Shown here piece by piece: positions 1 to 8,650 of a stretch of 64,000 nt of DNA. The stretch lies in NCBI RefSeq assembly GCF_023008545.1, contig NZ_CP095397.1, forward strand, positions 372,001-436,000, given 5' to 3'. How positions within the stretch are numbered: the first letter of the stretch is position 1; each line of letters begins with the position of its first letter. Source of the stretch: Natribaculum luteum. Lineage in GTDB: Archaea > Halobacteriota > Halobacteria > Halobacteriales > Natrialbaceae. Position numbers and translations under genes: made by a program. The notes beneath the pieces are model-generated. The model was not told the origin of the DNA, searched no databases, and saw nothing but the letters and a program-made list of their open reading frames with translations.

Positions 1-656
1 GACATCCGCCCTTCCATGTTGAGGTTCTCGATGGCCTCGCCGGCGTACTCGTAGACGTAGCCGACGCCGCCTTCGGTGCCGAGTCGGCGGATGATCTCGA
101 GGATGATGTCTTTGGCTTCGACACCCTCGCCGAGTTCGCCGTCGACCTGGATCTTGCGGACCTTCTGTTTCTCCATGGCGACGGTGCCCGTCGCGAGCAC
201 GTCCCGAATCTGGGAGGTGCCGATCCCGAACGCGAGCGCGCCGAACGCGCCGTGGGTCGAGGTGTGGGAGTCCCCACAGACGATCGTCTTGCCGGGCTGA
301 GTCAGGCCCTGCTCCGGTCCGATGACGTGGACGATTCCCTGATCGCCCGTCGTCGGGTCCGAGAACTCGATGCCGGCCTCGCGGACGTTCTCCTCGAGTT
401 CGGACATCATCTCTTCGGCCGCGTCCTCTTCGTAGGGGCGGGACTGGTCGGCCGTCGGGACGATGTGGTCGACCGTCGCGTGGGTCAGCTTCGGATACGC
501 GACCTCGAGGTCGCGCTCGCGGAGCATCCCGAACGCCTGCGGGCTCGTGACCTCGTGGATGAGGTGCAGGCCGACGAACAGCTGATCCTGTCCGGTCGGC
601 AGCGTCGTCACCTTGTGGCGATCCCAGACCTTGTCGTACAGTGTTCCCTCGCTCAT
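1..656 (-). CDS. leuC: 3-isopropylmalate dehydratase large subunit (partial)
   Basis: This is the N-terminal part of LeuC, which isomerises 2-isopropylmalate to 3-isopropylmalate in leucine synthesis. The visible 218 residues begin [11 protein letters not shown] and contain the family segments [19 protein letters not shown] and [23 protein letters not shown]. In the aconitase family the Cys of the CGDSHT segment is one of the iron-sulfur ligands. The other cluster ligands lie beyond the window start. The start codon overlaps the stop of the upstream small gene by four bases (ATGA), so it is read as the next gene of the ilvBNC operon. leuD and leuB would be expected just outside the window. 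The identification is secure; only completeness is unknown. Confidence 0.96.
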   Translation of the reverse strand, partial: MSEGTLYDKVWDRHKVTTLPTGQDQLFVGLHLIHEVTSPQAFGMLRERDLEVAYPKLTHATVDHIVPTADQSRPYEEDAAEEMMSELEENVREAGIEFSDPTTGDQGIVHVIGPEQGLTQPGKTIVCGDSHTSTHGAFGALAFGIGTSQIRDVLATGTVAMEKQKVRKIQVDGELGEGVEAKDIILEIIRRLGTEGGVGYVYEYAGEAIENLNMEGRM

Positions 657-925
657 TCCTCGGCCTCAGATACGTGTACTCGTCCGCGCTCGAAGACGCG
701 ATTCGCGCCCTCGGAGCCGTCCGGCGGCGTGTGACTGACGTGTCTCATCGTCCGCTCGCTCCGCGCTTCGGTCTCGTCGCCGGCGTCGACCGCGTTGGCG
801 CGGCCCCCGTCCGCGGCGACGATCGGACCGCGGCTGAACACCTGCCCGAGCGTCTCGCCCGTGTAGGGGTTCGCGTGGCTGATCTCGCCCATCGTCCGTC
901 GATCCGCGTCGTTGTCTCCTGTCAT
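653..925 (-). CDS. Small conserved-type protein between ilvC and leuC, function unknown
   Basis: This 90-residue protein begins [23 protein letters not shown] and is rich in Asp, Glu, Arg and Gly. It has no membrane segment or recognisable catalytic motif. It starts two bases after the ilvC stop and overlaps the leuC start by four bases. Such tight packing on both sides makes it a real, translationally coupled operon member and not a shadow frame. I do not recognise a named family. Its place suggests a role linked to branched-chain amino acid synthesis, for example as a small partner of LeuC/LeuD or IlvC, but nothing in the sequence proves this. Confidence 0.8.
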   Translation of the reverse strand: MTGDNDADRRTMGEISHANPYTGETLGQVFSRGPIVAADGGRANAVDAGDETEARSERTMRHVSHTPPDGSEGANRVFERGRVHVSEAEE

Positions 926-927
926 TG

Positions 928-1983
928 CTAGTCGTCTGCCGGAACGTCCGCCGGTTCGTTTTCCGTCTGTTCGTCGGCCCAGGCGAAGAGGTCACGGAGG
1001 CGCTCGCCGACCGCCTCGATCTCGTGGTTCTCCTCTGCCTCGTGGAGCTGGGTGAAACTCGGGCGTCCGGCCTGGTTTTCGAGGATCCACTCGCGAGCGA
1101 ACTCGCCGTTCTGGACCTCCTCGAGGGCTTCTTCCATGTTCTCGCGGACGGACTCGTCGACGATCTCGTCGCCGCGGGTCAGCCCGCCGTACTCCGCCGT
1201 GTCGGAGACGGAGTACCACATCTCGCCGAGCCCGCCCTCGTACATCAGGTCGACGATGAGCTTGAGTTCGTTCAGACACTCGAAGTAGGCGATCTCGGGG
1301 CTGTAGCCGGCGTCGACGAGCGTCTCGTAGCCGTGTTTGACCAGCGAGGTGACGCCGCCACACAGCACCGCCTGCTCGCCGAAGAGGTCGGATTCGACTT
1401 CCTCCTGGAAGGTCGTCTCGATGACGCCAGCACGAGTGCAGCCGATGCCTTTCGCGTACGCGAGTGCGCGCTCGGCTGCTTCGCCGGTCGTGTCCTGGTA
1501 GACCGCGAGCAGGCCGGGCGTCCCTTCGTCGTTCTCGAAATTCCGGCGGACGAGGTGACCCGGCGACTTGGGCGCGACCATCGTCACGTCCACGTCCTCC
1601 GGGGGCTGGATCTGGTTGTAGTGGATATTGAAGCCGTGGGCGAACTGGAGTGTGTCACCCGTCTCGAGGTGGGGCTCGATCTCCTCGAAGACAGCCGGCT
1701 GGACGGTGTCGGGAACGAGCACGGAGACGTACTCGGCCTGGGCCGCCGCTTCGGCGGGGGTGGCGACCTCGAGGCCGTCTGCTCGCGCTGCGTCACGCGA
1801 GGAGGAGTTCTCGCGCAGGCCGACGACCACGTCGACCCCGCTGTCGGCGAGGTTCTGGGCGTGGGCGTGGCCCTGGCTGCCGTAGCCGAGGACGGCGACG
1901 GTGGTGTCTTCGAGGTGCGATTCGTCTGCGTCGTCATCGTAGTAGATGTCGGTCGTAAAGTCGTCAGCTACGTTCTCAGTCAT
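928..1983 (-). CDS. ilvC: Ketol-acid reductoisomerase
   Basis: IlvC converts 2-acetolactate (or acetohydroxybutyrate) to the dihydroxy acid with NADPH and Mg2+. The 351-residue protein has the Rossmann segment [17 protein letters not shown] near residue 30. The C-terminal helical domain contains the metal-binding stretch around [12 protein letters not shown]. The start [12 protein letters not shown] was chosen because the open frame further upstream is a shadow of ilvN, and because family members begin a few residues before the [12 protein letters not shown] segment. It overlaps the end of ilvN by eight bases, so ilvB-ilvN-ilvC are cotranscribed. The length is the usual one for the short class I enzyme. 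Confidence 0.97.
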   Translation of the reverse strand: MTENVADDFTTDIYYDDDADESHLEDTTVAVLGYGSQGHAHAQNLADSGVDVVVGLRENSSSRDAARADGLEVATPAEAAAQAEYVSVLVPDTVQPAVFEEIEPHLETGDTLQFAHGFNIHYNQIQPPEDVDVTMVAPKSPGHLVRRNFENDEGTPGLLAVYQDTTGEAAERALAYAKGIGCTRAGVIETTFQEEVESDLFGEQAVLCGGVTSLVKHGYETLVDAGYSPEIAYFECLNELKLIVDLMYEGGLGEMWYSVSDTAEYGGLTRGDEIVDESVRENMEEALEEVQNGEFAREWILENQAGRPSFTQLHEAEENHEIEAVGERLRDLFAWADEQTENEPADVPADD

Positions 1984-2638
1984 CGTCGGATGTCGTCTGT
2001 GTCTGTGTCGGTTGTTGTCTGCTCGTCTGTTCTGCTGCTGGCGCGCCTGCGGCGGTGTCTTCGGTGCCGCGGGCGAGCGCCGTCGGGCCGGTTCGAGAGA
2101 TTTCGCGGATACCAAACTGGCTGAACGATTCGATCGCGGCGTCGATCTTCTGGCGACTGCCCGTGATCTCGACGGTCGCCGTCTCCGGGCTCGCGTCGAC
2201 GCTCTTGGCACCGTACATGTCGGCGACGGCGGCGACCTGGTCGGGCCGAGTCGCGTTCACCTTGATCAACGCGAGTTCGCGGCGCATCGCGTCCGACGGG
2301 AGTTCGCGCACCGAGATCACCGGCACCAGCTTTCGAAGCTGTTTCTCGACCTGCTCGATGCCGGGATCGGGCTCTTCGACCACGATCGTCATCCGTGCGC
2401 GCTCTTCGTCCTCCGTCGGCCCGACGGTCAGACTCTCGATGTTGAACTGCCGTCTCGAGAACAGTCCCGAGACGTCCGAGAGCACCCCGGGCTCGTGTTC
2501 GACGAGCGCCGAGATCACCGTCCGCCGGGGCTCGTGTTCGGCCTCGACTTCGGGATCGACCCGGATTCCCTGGGAGTTACGCTTGCCTTCCGGCGTCGGC
2601 CGCTCCTCGGGCGCCGGTCCCTCGAGTTCGCCCGTCAT
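1976..2638 (-). CDS. ilvN: Acetolactate synthase small (regulatory) subunit
   Basis: IlvN is the ACT-domain regulatory subunit of acetohydroxyacid synthase and usually binds valine. The protein is 220 residues from [12 protein letters not shown]. The ACT core ([23 protein letters not shown], then [15 protein letters not shown]) begins near residue 35, and the second small-subunit domain follows. A low-complexity tail rich in Ala, Gln and Thr closes the protein. The start overlaps the ilvB stop in an ATGA junction, consistent with coupled translation of the two subunits. The acidic Pro-rich leader of about 30 residues before the ACT domain is common in haloarchaeal versions. Confidence 0.95.
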   Translation of the reverse strand: MTGELEGPAPEERPTPEGKRNSQGIRVDPEVEAEHEPRRTVISALVEHEPGVLSDVSGLFSRRQFNIESLTVGPTEDEERARMTIVVEEPDPGIEQVEKQLRKLVPVISVRELPSDAMRRELALIKVNATRPDQVAAVADMYGAKSVDASPETATVEITGSRQKIDAAIESFSQFGIREISRTGPTALARGTEDTAAGAPAAEQTSRQQPTQTQTTSDDD

Positions 2639-4425
2639 AGCTGGTCCTCCGTCAGTGCGAACTGTCCATTGTCGCCGCCGCTTGGCACCATCGGGTAGAC
2701 GTCCTCGCGGGGATCGATGTGGACGTCGATCACCGAGGGACCGTCGTAGGCGAGTGCGGCCTCGATCGTCTCGGCGACGTCGTCGTAGTCGTCGATCCGG
2801 AAGCCACGCGCCCCGAAGGCCTCGGCCAGTTTGTCGAACTCGGGACACCAGCCGTACTCGGAGGCGGCGTGTCGCCCCTCGAAGAAGGCGTCCTGCCACT
2901 GGCGGACCATCCCGATGTACTCGTTGTTGAGCACCGCGACGGTGATGTCCATGTTCTCGCGCACCGCGACCGCGAGTTCCTGGATCGTCATCAGGAACGA
3001 ACCGTCGCCGTCGAAACAGATCACTTCCTGGTCGTCGTCGGCGGCGAGTCGGGCACCGATCGCGGCGGGCAAACCGTAGCCCATCGCGCCGAGGCCGTGA
3101 CTCGAGACCCAGGTGCGCGGTTCGGTGAACGTCCAGTACTGGCAGGCCCACATCTGGTGTTGGCCGACGCCGGTGGTGACGATCGCCCGGTCGCTCGTGG
3201 CCTCGTCGATCGCCTCGACGACGAACTGCGGTTTGACCGGTTCGTCCTCGGGAGCCTCGTAGGCCATCGAGTAGTCGGACTTCCACTGCTGGCACTGGGC
3301 GCGCCACTTCGTCGCCTGCGGCGAGGAGTCGACCTCCTCGGCCAGCTGCGAGACGACGGTCGCGGCGTCCCCGACCAGGGGGTACTCCGCGTGGATGTTC
3401 TTGCTGATCTCGGCCGGATCGATGTCGACGTGGATGACCTCGGCCTCGGGCGCGAACGTCTCGATGCCGCCGGTCAGCCGGTCGTCGAAGCGGGTGCCGA
3501 CGCCGATCAGCGTGTCACAGTGGGTGATCGCCATGTTCGCGTAGCCGGTGCCGTGCATTCCCGCCATCTCCATCGAGAGTTCGTGGTCCTCGGGGAACGC
3601 ACCGAGTCCCGGCATCGTCGTCACGACGGGGATCTCGTGTTCGATCGCGAACTCGCGGACCTCCTCGGTCGCGTCGCCTTTGATGACGCCGCCGCCGACG
3701 AGCATGACGGGCTTTTTGGCCTCCTCGATGCGCCGTGCTGCCGCCCGGACGATTTCGGGGTCGGCCGCCTCCTGGACCTCGTACGTGTCGGGCGTCCGTG
3801 GCTCACTCGGCTCCCGGTCGGTCTCGCCGTTCGTGACGTCTTTCGGCAGGTCGACCAGGGTCGGACCGGGTCGGCCCGTACCCGCGAGTGCGAACGCCTC
3901 GCCGACGTCGTCGCCGACCGCGTCGGCGTCGGTCGAGAAGGTGTTGTCCTTCGTGACCGGCTTCGTGACGCCAGTGGTGTCGGTCTCCTGGAACGCGTCG
4001 TTGCCGACGAACTCCGTCGGGACCTGTCCCGTCAACGCGAGCATCGGGTCCGAGTCCATGTCGGCGTCCGCGATGCCGGTGACGAGGTTCGTCGCACCCG
4101 GTCCCGAGGTGGCCAGGCAGACGCCCGGCTCGCCCGCGACGATGCCGTAGGCGTCGGCTGCGTGGGCCGCACCCTGTTCGTGGGCCATCGTCACGTGCGT
4201 GATCTCGGAGCCGTACAGCACGTGGTAGACGGGCATGATCGCCCCGCCCTGGACGCCGAACGCGTACTCGACGCCCGCGTTCTCGAGTGCGCGGACGACC
4301 GATTCGGCACCCGTCGTGACGGGCGTCGCGTCGGTCTCGAGTTCCGCGTCGGGACTCGAGTCGGCGTCGGTCGATTCGCTATCCTGTGCCTCGTGGTGTG
4401 TGACTGGTGCAGCGCGTTCGCTCAT
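2635..4425 (-). CDS. ilvB: Acetolactate synthase large (catalytic) subunit
   Basis: This is a thiamin-diphosphate enzyme that joins pyruvate to pyruvate or 2-oxobutyrate, the first common step to valine, leucine and isoleucine. The 596-residue protein has the N-terminal Pyr domain with the catalytic Glu in MAHEQGAAHAADAYG and the C-terminal PP domain with the TPP/Mg motif GDGSF...NNEYIGM. About 40 acidic residues precede the conserved core. A clear ribosome binding sequence (GGGAGGTGA on the minus strand, 4429-4437) sits just before the ATG. This is unusual in a genome where most starts look leaderless, and it fits the roughly 200-base leader. Confidence 0.97.
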   Translation of the reverse strand: MSERAAPVTHHEAQDSESTDADSSPDAELETDATPVTTGAESVVRALENAGVEYAFGVQGGAIMPVYHVLYGSEITHVTMAHEQGAAHAADAYGIVAGEPGVCLATSGPGATNLVTGIADADMDSDPMLALTGQVPTEFVGNDAFQETDTTGVTKPVTKDNTFSTDADAVGDDVGEAFALAGTGRPGPTLVDLPKDVTNGETDREPSEPRTPDTYEVQEAADPEIVRAAARRIEEAKKPVMLVGGGVIKGDATEEVREFAIEHEIPVVTTMPGLGAFPEDHELSMEMAGMHGTGYANMAITHCDTLIGVGTRFDDRLTGGIETFAPEAEVIHVDIDPAEISKNIHAEYPLVGDAATVVSQLAEEVDSSPQATKWRAQCQQWKSDYSMAYEAPEDEPVKPQFVVEAIDEATSDRAIVTTGVGQHQMWACQYWTFTEPRTWVSSHGLGAMGYGLPAAIGARLAADDDQEVICFDGDGSFLMTIQELAVAVRENMDITVAVLNNEYIGMVRQWQDAFFEGRHAASEYGWCPEFDKLAEAFGARGFRIDDYDDVAETIEAALAYDGPSVIDVHIDPREDVYPMVPSGGDNGQFALTEDQL

Positions 4426-4542
4426 TCGTCACCTCCCGCTGGGTGTCGCCAGCGTGTCGCTGTCGATCGATAGTGTCGTGTCATCTGCTGGGTTGCTGGT
4501 CGCTCGAAAATCGATGCGAAGCCGGAACGGAGATGAAGTGGA

Positions 4543-4663
4543 GTAGGGGCTAGTGAGCCCCTACGATAACGAGCGTCGCGACCGCGCTGCTGTCGGCCCT
4601 GCGAGCCGAAGCCGAAACGCGTCGCGTCATTACTACAACGGTAGTGGTCTCGACCACTATAAC
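4543..4663 (-). promoter_or_regulatory. ilvB promoter, operator-like palindrome and leader hairpin
   Basis: The 313-base gap between leuA and ilvB holds three elements. A TATA-like box (TTATAG on the minus strand) lies at about 4658-4663. A palindrome of two perfect 8-base arms (TAGTGGTC at 4642-4649, GACCACTA at 4652-4659) overlaps it, so a bound protein would be expected to compete with the basal factors. Further down the transcript, a perfect 9-base stem with a 4-base loop (GTAGGGGCT 4543-4551, AGCCCCTAC 4556-4564) would fold in the mRNA leader. I infer feedback control of the ilv operon, perhaps by an Lrp-type protein; the regulator is not identified. Confidence 0.6.
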
Positions 4664-4738
4664 CGTTCCGCGAGTGGCAATCGTTGCTCGAACCCGCCAG
4701 CAGGTGCTCGGCAGCGGGTACAAACGGGGAGGACACGG

Positions 4739-5966
4739 TCAGGCGCGCACCTCCTCTCGAGTCCGCGCGACGTCTTCTTCCTCGGCGAACCGCTCGAGGT
4801 CCGAGACCGTCACGCGGCGCTTCTCGGCACCGTAGTCTTTGACGCGGCGGGTGACCGCACGGACTTCTGCCTCGGTCGGGTCGTAGCCCTGCTCGACGAG
4901 GCGTTCGCGAACGGAGTGGGTGCCCGTGTGTTTTCCCAGGACGAGTCGGCGCTCGGCGCCGATCATCTCGGGGGTCATTACGCCCGGCTCGAACGTGTCG
5001 GAGTTCTCGATGACGCCCGCGGCGTGGATGCCACTCTCGTGGGAGAAGGCGTTCTCTCCCACGACGGGCTTGTTCCCCGGCACGTCCATCCCACTTTTCT
5101 GCTCGACGACCTGCGAGAGTTCGCTGATCCGGGTCGTGTCGATACCAGTGTCGGCCTGGTAGAGCGACTCGACGGCCATCACGAACTCCTCGTAGGCGGC
5201 GTTGCCCGCACGTTCGCCGATCGAGTTGACCGAGACCTGTGCCTGGTCGGCACCGGCCTCGATCCCGGCGAGTGCGTTTGCAGTCGCAAGCCCGAAGTCG
5301 TCGTGGGTGTGGACGTCGATCCGCGCGTCGGTGTGGGCGGTGATCTTCTCGATTAGATCGTAGTATCGCCCCGGCGTGGCGACGCCCGTCGTGTCCGGGA
5401 CGTTGATCCAGTCCGTTCCTGCCTCGGTGACTGCATCGATCACGTCGATCAGGAACGACTCGTCGGTTCGCGTCGCGTCCATCGGCGAGAACATGCAGGT
5501 GACGCCCGCCTCTTTGACGCGTTCGACCGACTCGACTGCGCGCTGTACTACCTGGTCTCGTGTGGCGTGCATCGAGTCTTCGATCTGGACGTCGCTGGTG
5601 CTCACGAAGACGTGAACCATCTCGACGCCAGAATCGAGTGCAGCTTCGACGTCCTTGTCGACGACGCGAGCAAGTCCACAGGTGGTCGTGGACGTACTCT
5701 CCGCGATATCGCGAACCGCCTCGAACTCCGCGTCGGAGTTTACGGGGAACCCGGATTCGATGACGTGGGTACCCATCTCGTCTAAGACCGCGGCGATCTC
5801 GCGTTTGTCGTCGTAGGAGAACGAAGTGCCTGGGGACTGTTCGCCGTCCCGCAGTGTCGTATCGAAGACCCGTGCCGTCTCGATTTCTTCAGTGGAATCT
5901 AACGTGCCCTTGAAGAACTCGACCGCCCTGACTGGTGTCAGAGCCGACCTCGTCTGGAGTAGACAT
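4739..5966 (-). CDS. leuA: 2-isopropylmalate synthase, short form, with apparent frameshift near the 5' end
   Basis: LeuA condenses acetyl-CoA with 2-oxoisovalerate. The HMGL-like barrel is clear: TTLRDGEQSPGTSFSY at the N terminus, THVIESGFPVNSD, STSDVQIEDSMHAT, DVHTHDDFGLATANA with the metal-binding HxH, and NSIGERAGNAAYEE. The protein ends at 4739 without the C-terminal LeuA dimer/regulatory domain. The only ATG placed correctly behind the promoter (5964-5966) reads MSTPDEVGS and then, in another frame, runs to a stop at 5889. The conserved frame (LTPVRAVEFFKGTLDST onward) has no ATG, GTG or TTG until 5776, which would remove the catalytic DGEQS segment. Loss of one CT near 5940 would explain this. 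Confidence 0.85.
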
Positions 5967-5993
5967 TGTATCGAGTTCCGAGGCGCGGGGACG

Positions 5994-6002
5994 TATATAA
6001 AA
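5994..6002 (-). promoter_or_regulatory. leuA TATA box
   Basis: A TTTTATATA box on the minus strand lies about 30 bases before the ATG at 5966. This is the spacing of a leaderless haloarchaeal promoter, and it marks that ATG as the natural start of leuA even though its frame is now broken. Confidence 0.65.
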
Positions 6003-6309
6003 CTGGCGCTGTGACAGATATCGACCGGAACCCGGACGGCCGCGACTGAGCGCGATCGTTCGAAAATCGCATGACGTAAACGCCTTGTACTTCACAGTAT
6101 CTCCTTATACAATATCAAGATATATCGATCGATGGCGCCGTTCGATGGACGGAACGCCACAATTTTCACGTCGGAAGTTGTGGATGTAAATCCTCGAGCG
6201 CTGGCGCGCGCTCTCGAGTGGACGTTCGTCAGGATACTGAACGCAACGCGCGAACAGGGATCAGGACACGTGTGACTATTATACACCCCGCCGTGGTACG
6301 GCCTCCCGC
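6003..6309. promoter_or_regulatory. Intergenic region between leuA and the ferritin-like gene
   Basis: This divergent spacer carries no credible gene. An A+T-rich stretch at 6095-6130 is unexplained. A TATA-like box (ACTATTATAC, 6275-6284) lies about 30 bases before the ATG at 6310, consistent with a leaderless transcript of the ferritin-like gene. Confidence 0.5.
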
Positions 6310-6768
6310 ATGACCTCGGAGGAAATCACCGACCTGCTCACGAAGGCGTACATCGACGAGTTCGAGACGATGATGAACTACCTCGCGAACGCGATCGTCC
6401 TCGACGGTGTCCACGCGGAGGAAGTAAAGGAGAGCCTCGAGGAAGACGTCCAGGAAGAACTCGGGCACGCCCAGATGCTCGGCGAACGGCTGAAACAACT
6501 CGACGAGTCGCCACCCGGCTCCGAGGAGTTCGAGGCCCGACAGACGAACCTCCAGCCGCCCGCGGACACGACCGACGTCCAGTCGGTCATCGAGGGCGTC
6601 CTCGAGGCCGAAGAAGACGCGATCGAGACGTATCGCTCGCTCGTCGAGGCCGCGAGCGATGCGAACGACCCGGTCACCGAAGACGTCGCGGTCACGATTC
6701 TCGCAGACGAGGAGGCCCACCACACCGAGTTCCGCGGCTTCGAGAAGGCGTTCCCGGCGGAGCAGTAG
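6310..6768 (+). CDS. Ferritin-like diiron protein (rubrerythrin/bacterioferritin type)
   Basis: This 152-residue all-helical protein has the paired metal-binding motifs of the ferritin-like superfamily. A first helix holds EFETMMNYLAN, and the second ends in EELGHAQ (E-x-x-H). A third carries EAEEDAIETY and the fourth EEAHHTEF (E-x-x-H). The length and motif order fit a four-helix bundle storing or oxidising iron in the cytoplasm, or protecting against peroxide. Exact subfamily (Dps-like, bacterioferritin-like or rubrerythrin without the rubredoxin domain) cannot be settled by eye. The gene has its own promoter and is followed by an unrelated small gene. Confidence 0.85.
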   Translation: MTSEEITDLLTKAYIDEFETMMNYLANAIVLDGVHAEEVKESLEEDVQEELGHAQMLGERLKQLDESPPGSEEFEARQTNLQPPADTTDVQSVIEGVLEAEEDAIETYRSLVEAASDANDPVTEDVAVTILADEEAHHTEFRGFEKAFPAEQ

Positions 6769-6817
6769 CGTTCTCGCGAGGAGAACGTTTTTCTCGTCGC
6801 GCTCCGAGCCACGGCAC

Positions 6818-7108
6818 ATGAGCGACTTCGACCTCGATCTCAGGGCGGTCGAGGAACACATCGACGACGAACTCGATCTCGAGGGCAGCATCGTACTCGG
6901 GGTCCTCGACGGGACCACGACACCCGAGGAGTGGCTCGAGATCGTCGGTAACGGAAACGTCCTCGTCCTCAACGTCGAGGGCGACGTCAACGAACTCGCC
7001 GCGAGCTTCGCCCGCGACGTCAGGGAGGCGGGCGGCAGTCTGGTCCACTTCCGGGGATTCCTGCTCGTCGCACCGCCGGGCGTCGACGTCGACACCGGTC
7101 GCCTCTAG
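6818..7108 (+). CDS. Small haloarchaeal protein (DUF5779-like)
   Basis: This 96-residue protein starts MSDFDLDLRAVEEHIDDELD. I believe it belongs to a haloarchaea-restricted family of unknown function, DUF5779. It is acidic and has a predicted alternating beta/alpha pattern with the segments GSIVLGVLDGTT, VLVLNVEGDVNELA and GSLVHFRGFLLVAPPG. No catalytic motif is visible. The ATG at 6818 was chosen because earlier in-frame codons lie in a shadow of the ferritin-like gene. It lies 50 bases after that gene on the same strand, so co-expression is possible. The gene call is firmer than the family name. Confidence 0.75.
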   Translation: MSDFDLDLRAVEEHIDDELDLEGSIVLGVLDGTTTPEEWLEIVGNGNVLVLNVEGDVNELAASFARDVREAGGSLVHFRGFLLVAPPGVDVDTGRL

Positions 7109-7117
7109 GTCGGCCGA

Positions 7118-7801
7118 TTACCCGCTGGTGAACGTCAGGTAGTGGCCGTCCGGGTCGCGAACGACGACTCGCTCCCCGTCACGGGACACCGAACACGCAC
7201 GGTCGGCGACTGCCTCGCCCGCCGCGTCCGGCTCCGGCGTCTCGAACCCGAGGTCGACGTGGACGCCGCCGCGAGCGTCGGCGATCCCCAGCTGCGGCTC
7301 CCAGAGCTCGAGCGCCATCGGGCCGTTCATCCGAACGCGGGTGCGCTCGTCGCCGCGGTCGACCGTCTCGAAGCCGAGGTCGGCGTAGAACGCTTCCGCA
7401 CGCTCGAGGGACTCGACCTCGAGGACCACCTCGAAAATTCCGTCGATTCCCGGTCCTGCGACGTCGCGCTGGCCGAGTTCGACGCAGTTCCCGTCGGGGT
7501 CGTACAGGTACAGTGACCGGGCGGAGCCGAACGTGACCTCCTCGAGGTCGTGCGTCTCGGCCAGGTCGTCCCACCAGTCGTCGTACTCCGCGGCGGGAAT
7601 CGAGAACGCAAAGTGCGTGTGGAGTCCCCCACGCGGGAGGCCGCTCGGTCGCCGGAGCACGAGGTCCGTCTCACCGGCCGCGAACCGACACTCCTCGTCC
7701 GTCTGCTCGCGAACCGACAGGCCGAGCGTCTCCTCGTAGAACGCCCTTGCCGGCTCTCTGTACTTGACCTCGAGTGCCAGCCAGTCCAGCCCGGTCAGCA
7801 T
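7118..7801 (-). CDS. VOC/glyoxalase-family dioxygenase-like protein
   Basis: This 227-residue protein contains two vicinal-oxygen-chelate modules: about residues 3-110 (LDWLALEVKYREPARAFYEETLGL to YDPDGNCVEL) and 120-226 (IFEVVLEVESLERAEAFYADLGF to VRDPDGHYLTF). Each module has the DPDG turn typical of glyoxalase and extradiol dioxygenase folds. The protein is therefore a metal-binding enzyme of the catechol 2,3-dioxygenase/glyoxalase class, but the substrate cannot be read from the sequence. The start MLTGLDWLALEVKY fits the first strand of the fold. It is convergent with the preceding small gene and divergent from the next. Confidence 0.85.
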   Translation of the reverse strand: MLTGLDWLALEVKYREPARAFYEETLGLSVREQTDEECRFAAGETDLVLRRPSGLPRGGLHTHFAFSIPAAEYDDWWDDLAETHDLEEVTFGSARSLYLYDPDGNCVELGQRDVAGPGIDGIFEVVLEVESLERAEAFYADLGFETVDRGDERTRVRMNGPMALELWEPQLGIADARGGVHVDLGFETPEPDAAGEAVADRACSVSRDGERVVVRDPDGHYLTFTSG

Positions 7802-7920
7802 GTTCGAGCGTACTCGGAGGAGGGATAAAGAGCCGTCGGCGACCGGGACGTCGCGGCGGTTCGGCGATCGATTCGCCGGTGAACTGGCGTTTATGGGCGT
7901 CGCGTCCGTACACGTACACC

Positions 7921-8604
7921 ATGGCCTTCCGCGTCGACGAACGCGCGACGGACTTCCGTGAGATCGACCGCTACGAGAGCGGCGTCGGCTGGATCGCCCA
8001 CCCGGAGGAGACGATGCAGCGGGCGAGCCACGCCCTCGCGGTCGACGGCGAGGTCTGGGTGGTCGATCCGGTCGACGTTCGCGGACTCGACGACCTGCTC
8101 GCCGAGTTCGGCGACGTCGCAGGCGTGGTCGTCACGCTCGATCGACACAAACGCGACGCTGCAGCCATCGCGAACCGCCACGGTGTTTCCGTCTACCTCC
8201 CCAGTTTCTTCGAGGGCGTCGCCACGGAACTCGACGCCCCGATCGCCCGCTTCGGGGCCGACCTCGCCGACACCGGCATCGAGGCACACGTCCTCAAGAA
8301 CAGCCGGTTCTGGCAGGAGGTCGCGCTCTACGAACCCGACAGCGAGACCCTCGTCGTCCCCGAGTCGGTCGGGACGGCCGACTACTTCCTCGCCGGTTCG
8401 GAACGACTCGGCGTCCACCCCATGCTGCGTGGGTTCCCGCCTCGAGAAAAACTCGGTGGGTTCGACCCCGAACGCGTCCTCGTCGGTCACGGACCGGGCG
8501 TGTCGACCGACGCCGCGAGGGCGCTGCGGGACGCACTCGAGGGATCGCGGCGGCGACTGCCACAGCTCTATGCACAGAACCTGCGCATGCTGCTCCCGCT
8601 TTGA
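7921..8604 (+). CDS. Degenerate metallo-beta-lactamase-fold protein
   Basis: This 227-residue protein looks like a metallo-beta-lactamase-fold hydrolase that has lost its zinc site. VWVVDPVDVRGLDDLL and VAGVVVTLDRHKRDAAAIANRHGVSVYLPSF occupy the place where an active member has T-H-x-H-x-D-H-x-G. Here only the first His of that set survives, as DRHKRDAA. A late HGPGV segment corresponds to the final His region. The protein is probably not a canonical metallohydrolase and may be a binding or structural derivative. ATG 7921 was chosen because the upstream frame is a shadow of the divergent VOC gene. Fold assignment is by motif only. Confidence 0.65.
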   Translation: MAFRVDERATDFREIDRYESGVGWIAHPEETMQRASHALAVDGEVWVVDPVDVRGLDDLLAEFGDVAGVVVTLDRHKRDAAAIANRHGVSVYLPSFFEGVATELDAPIARFGADLADTGIEAHVLKNSRFWQEVALYEPDSETLVVPESVGTADYFLAGSERLGVHPMLRGFPPREKLGGFDPERVLVGHGPGVSTDAARALRDALEGSRRRLPQLYAQNLRMLLPL

Positions 8605-8650
8605 AATATTCAGGAGACACACCTAACTCGCTCGCAACCGTATCCAACTC

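Noticed and set aside
4422-4736. 104-residue open frame on the minus strand in the ilvB leader
   Set aside because: It covers the promoter, palindrome and hairpin, is low complexity in composition and has no start-site support.
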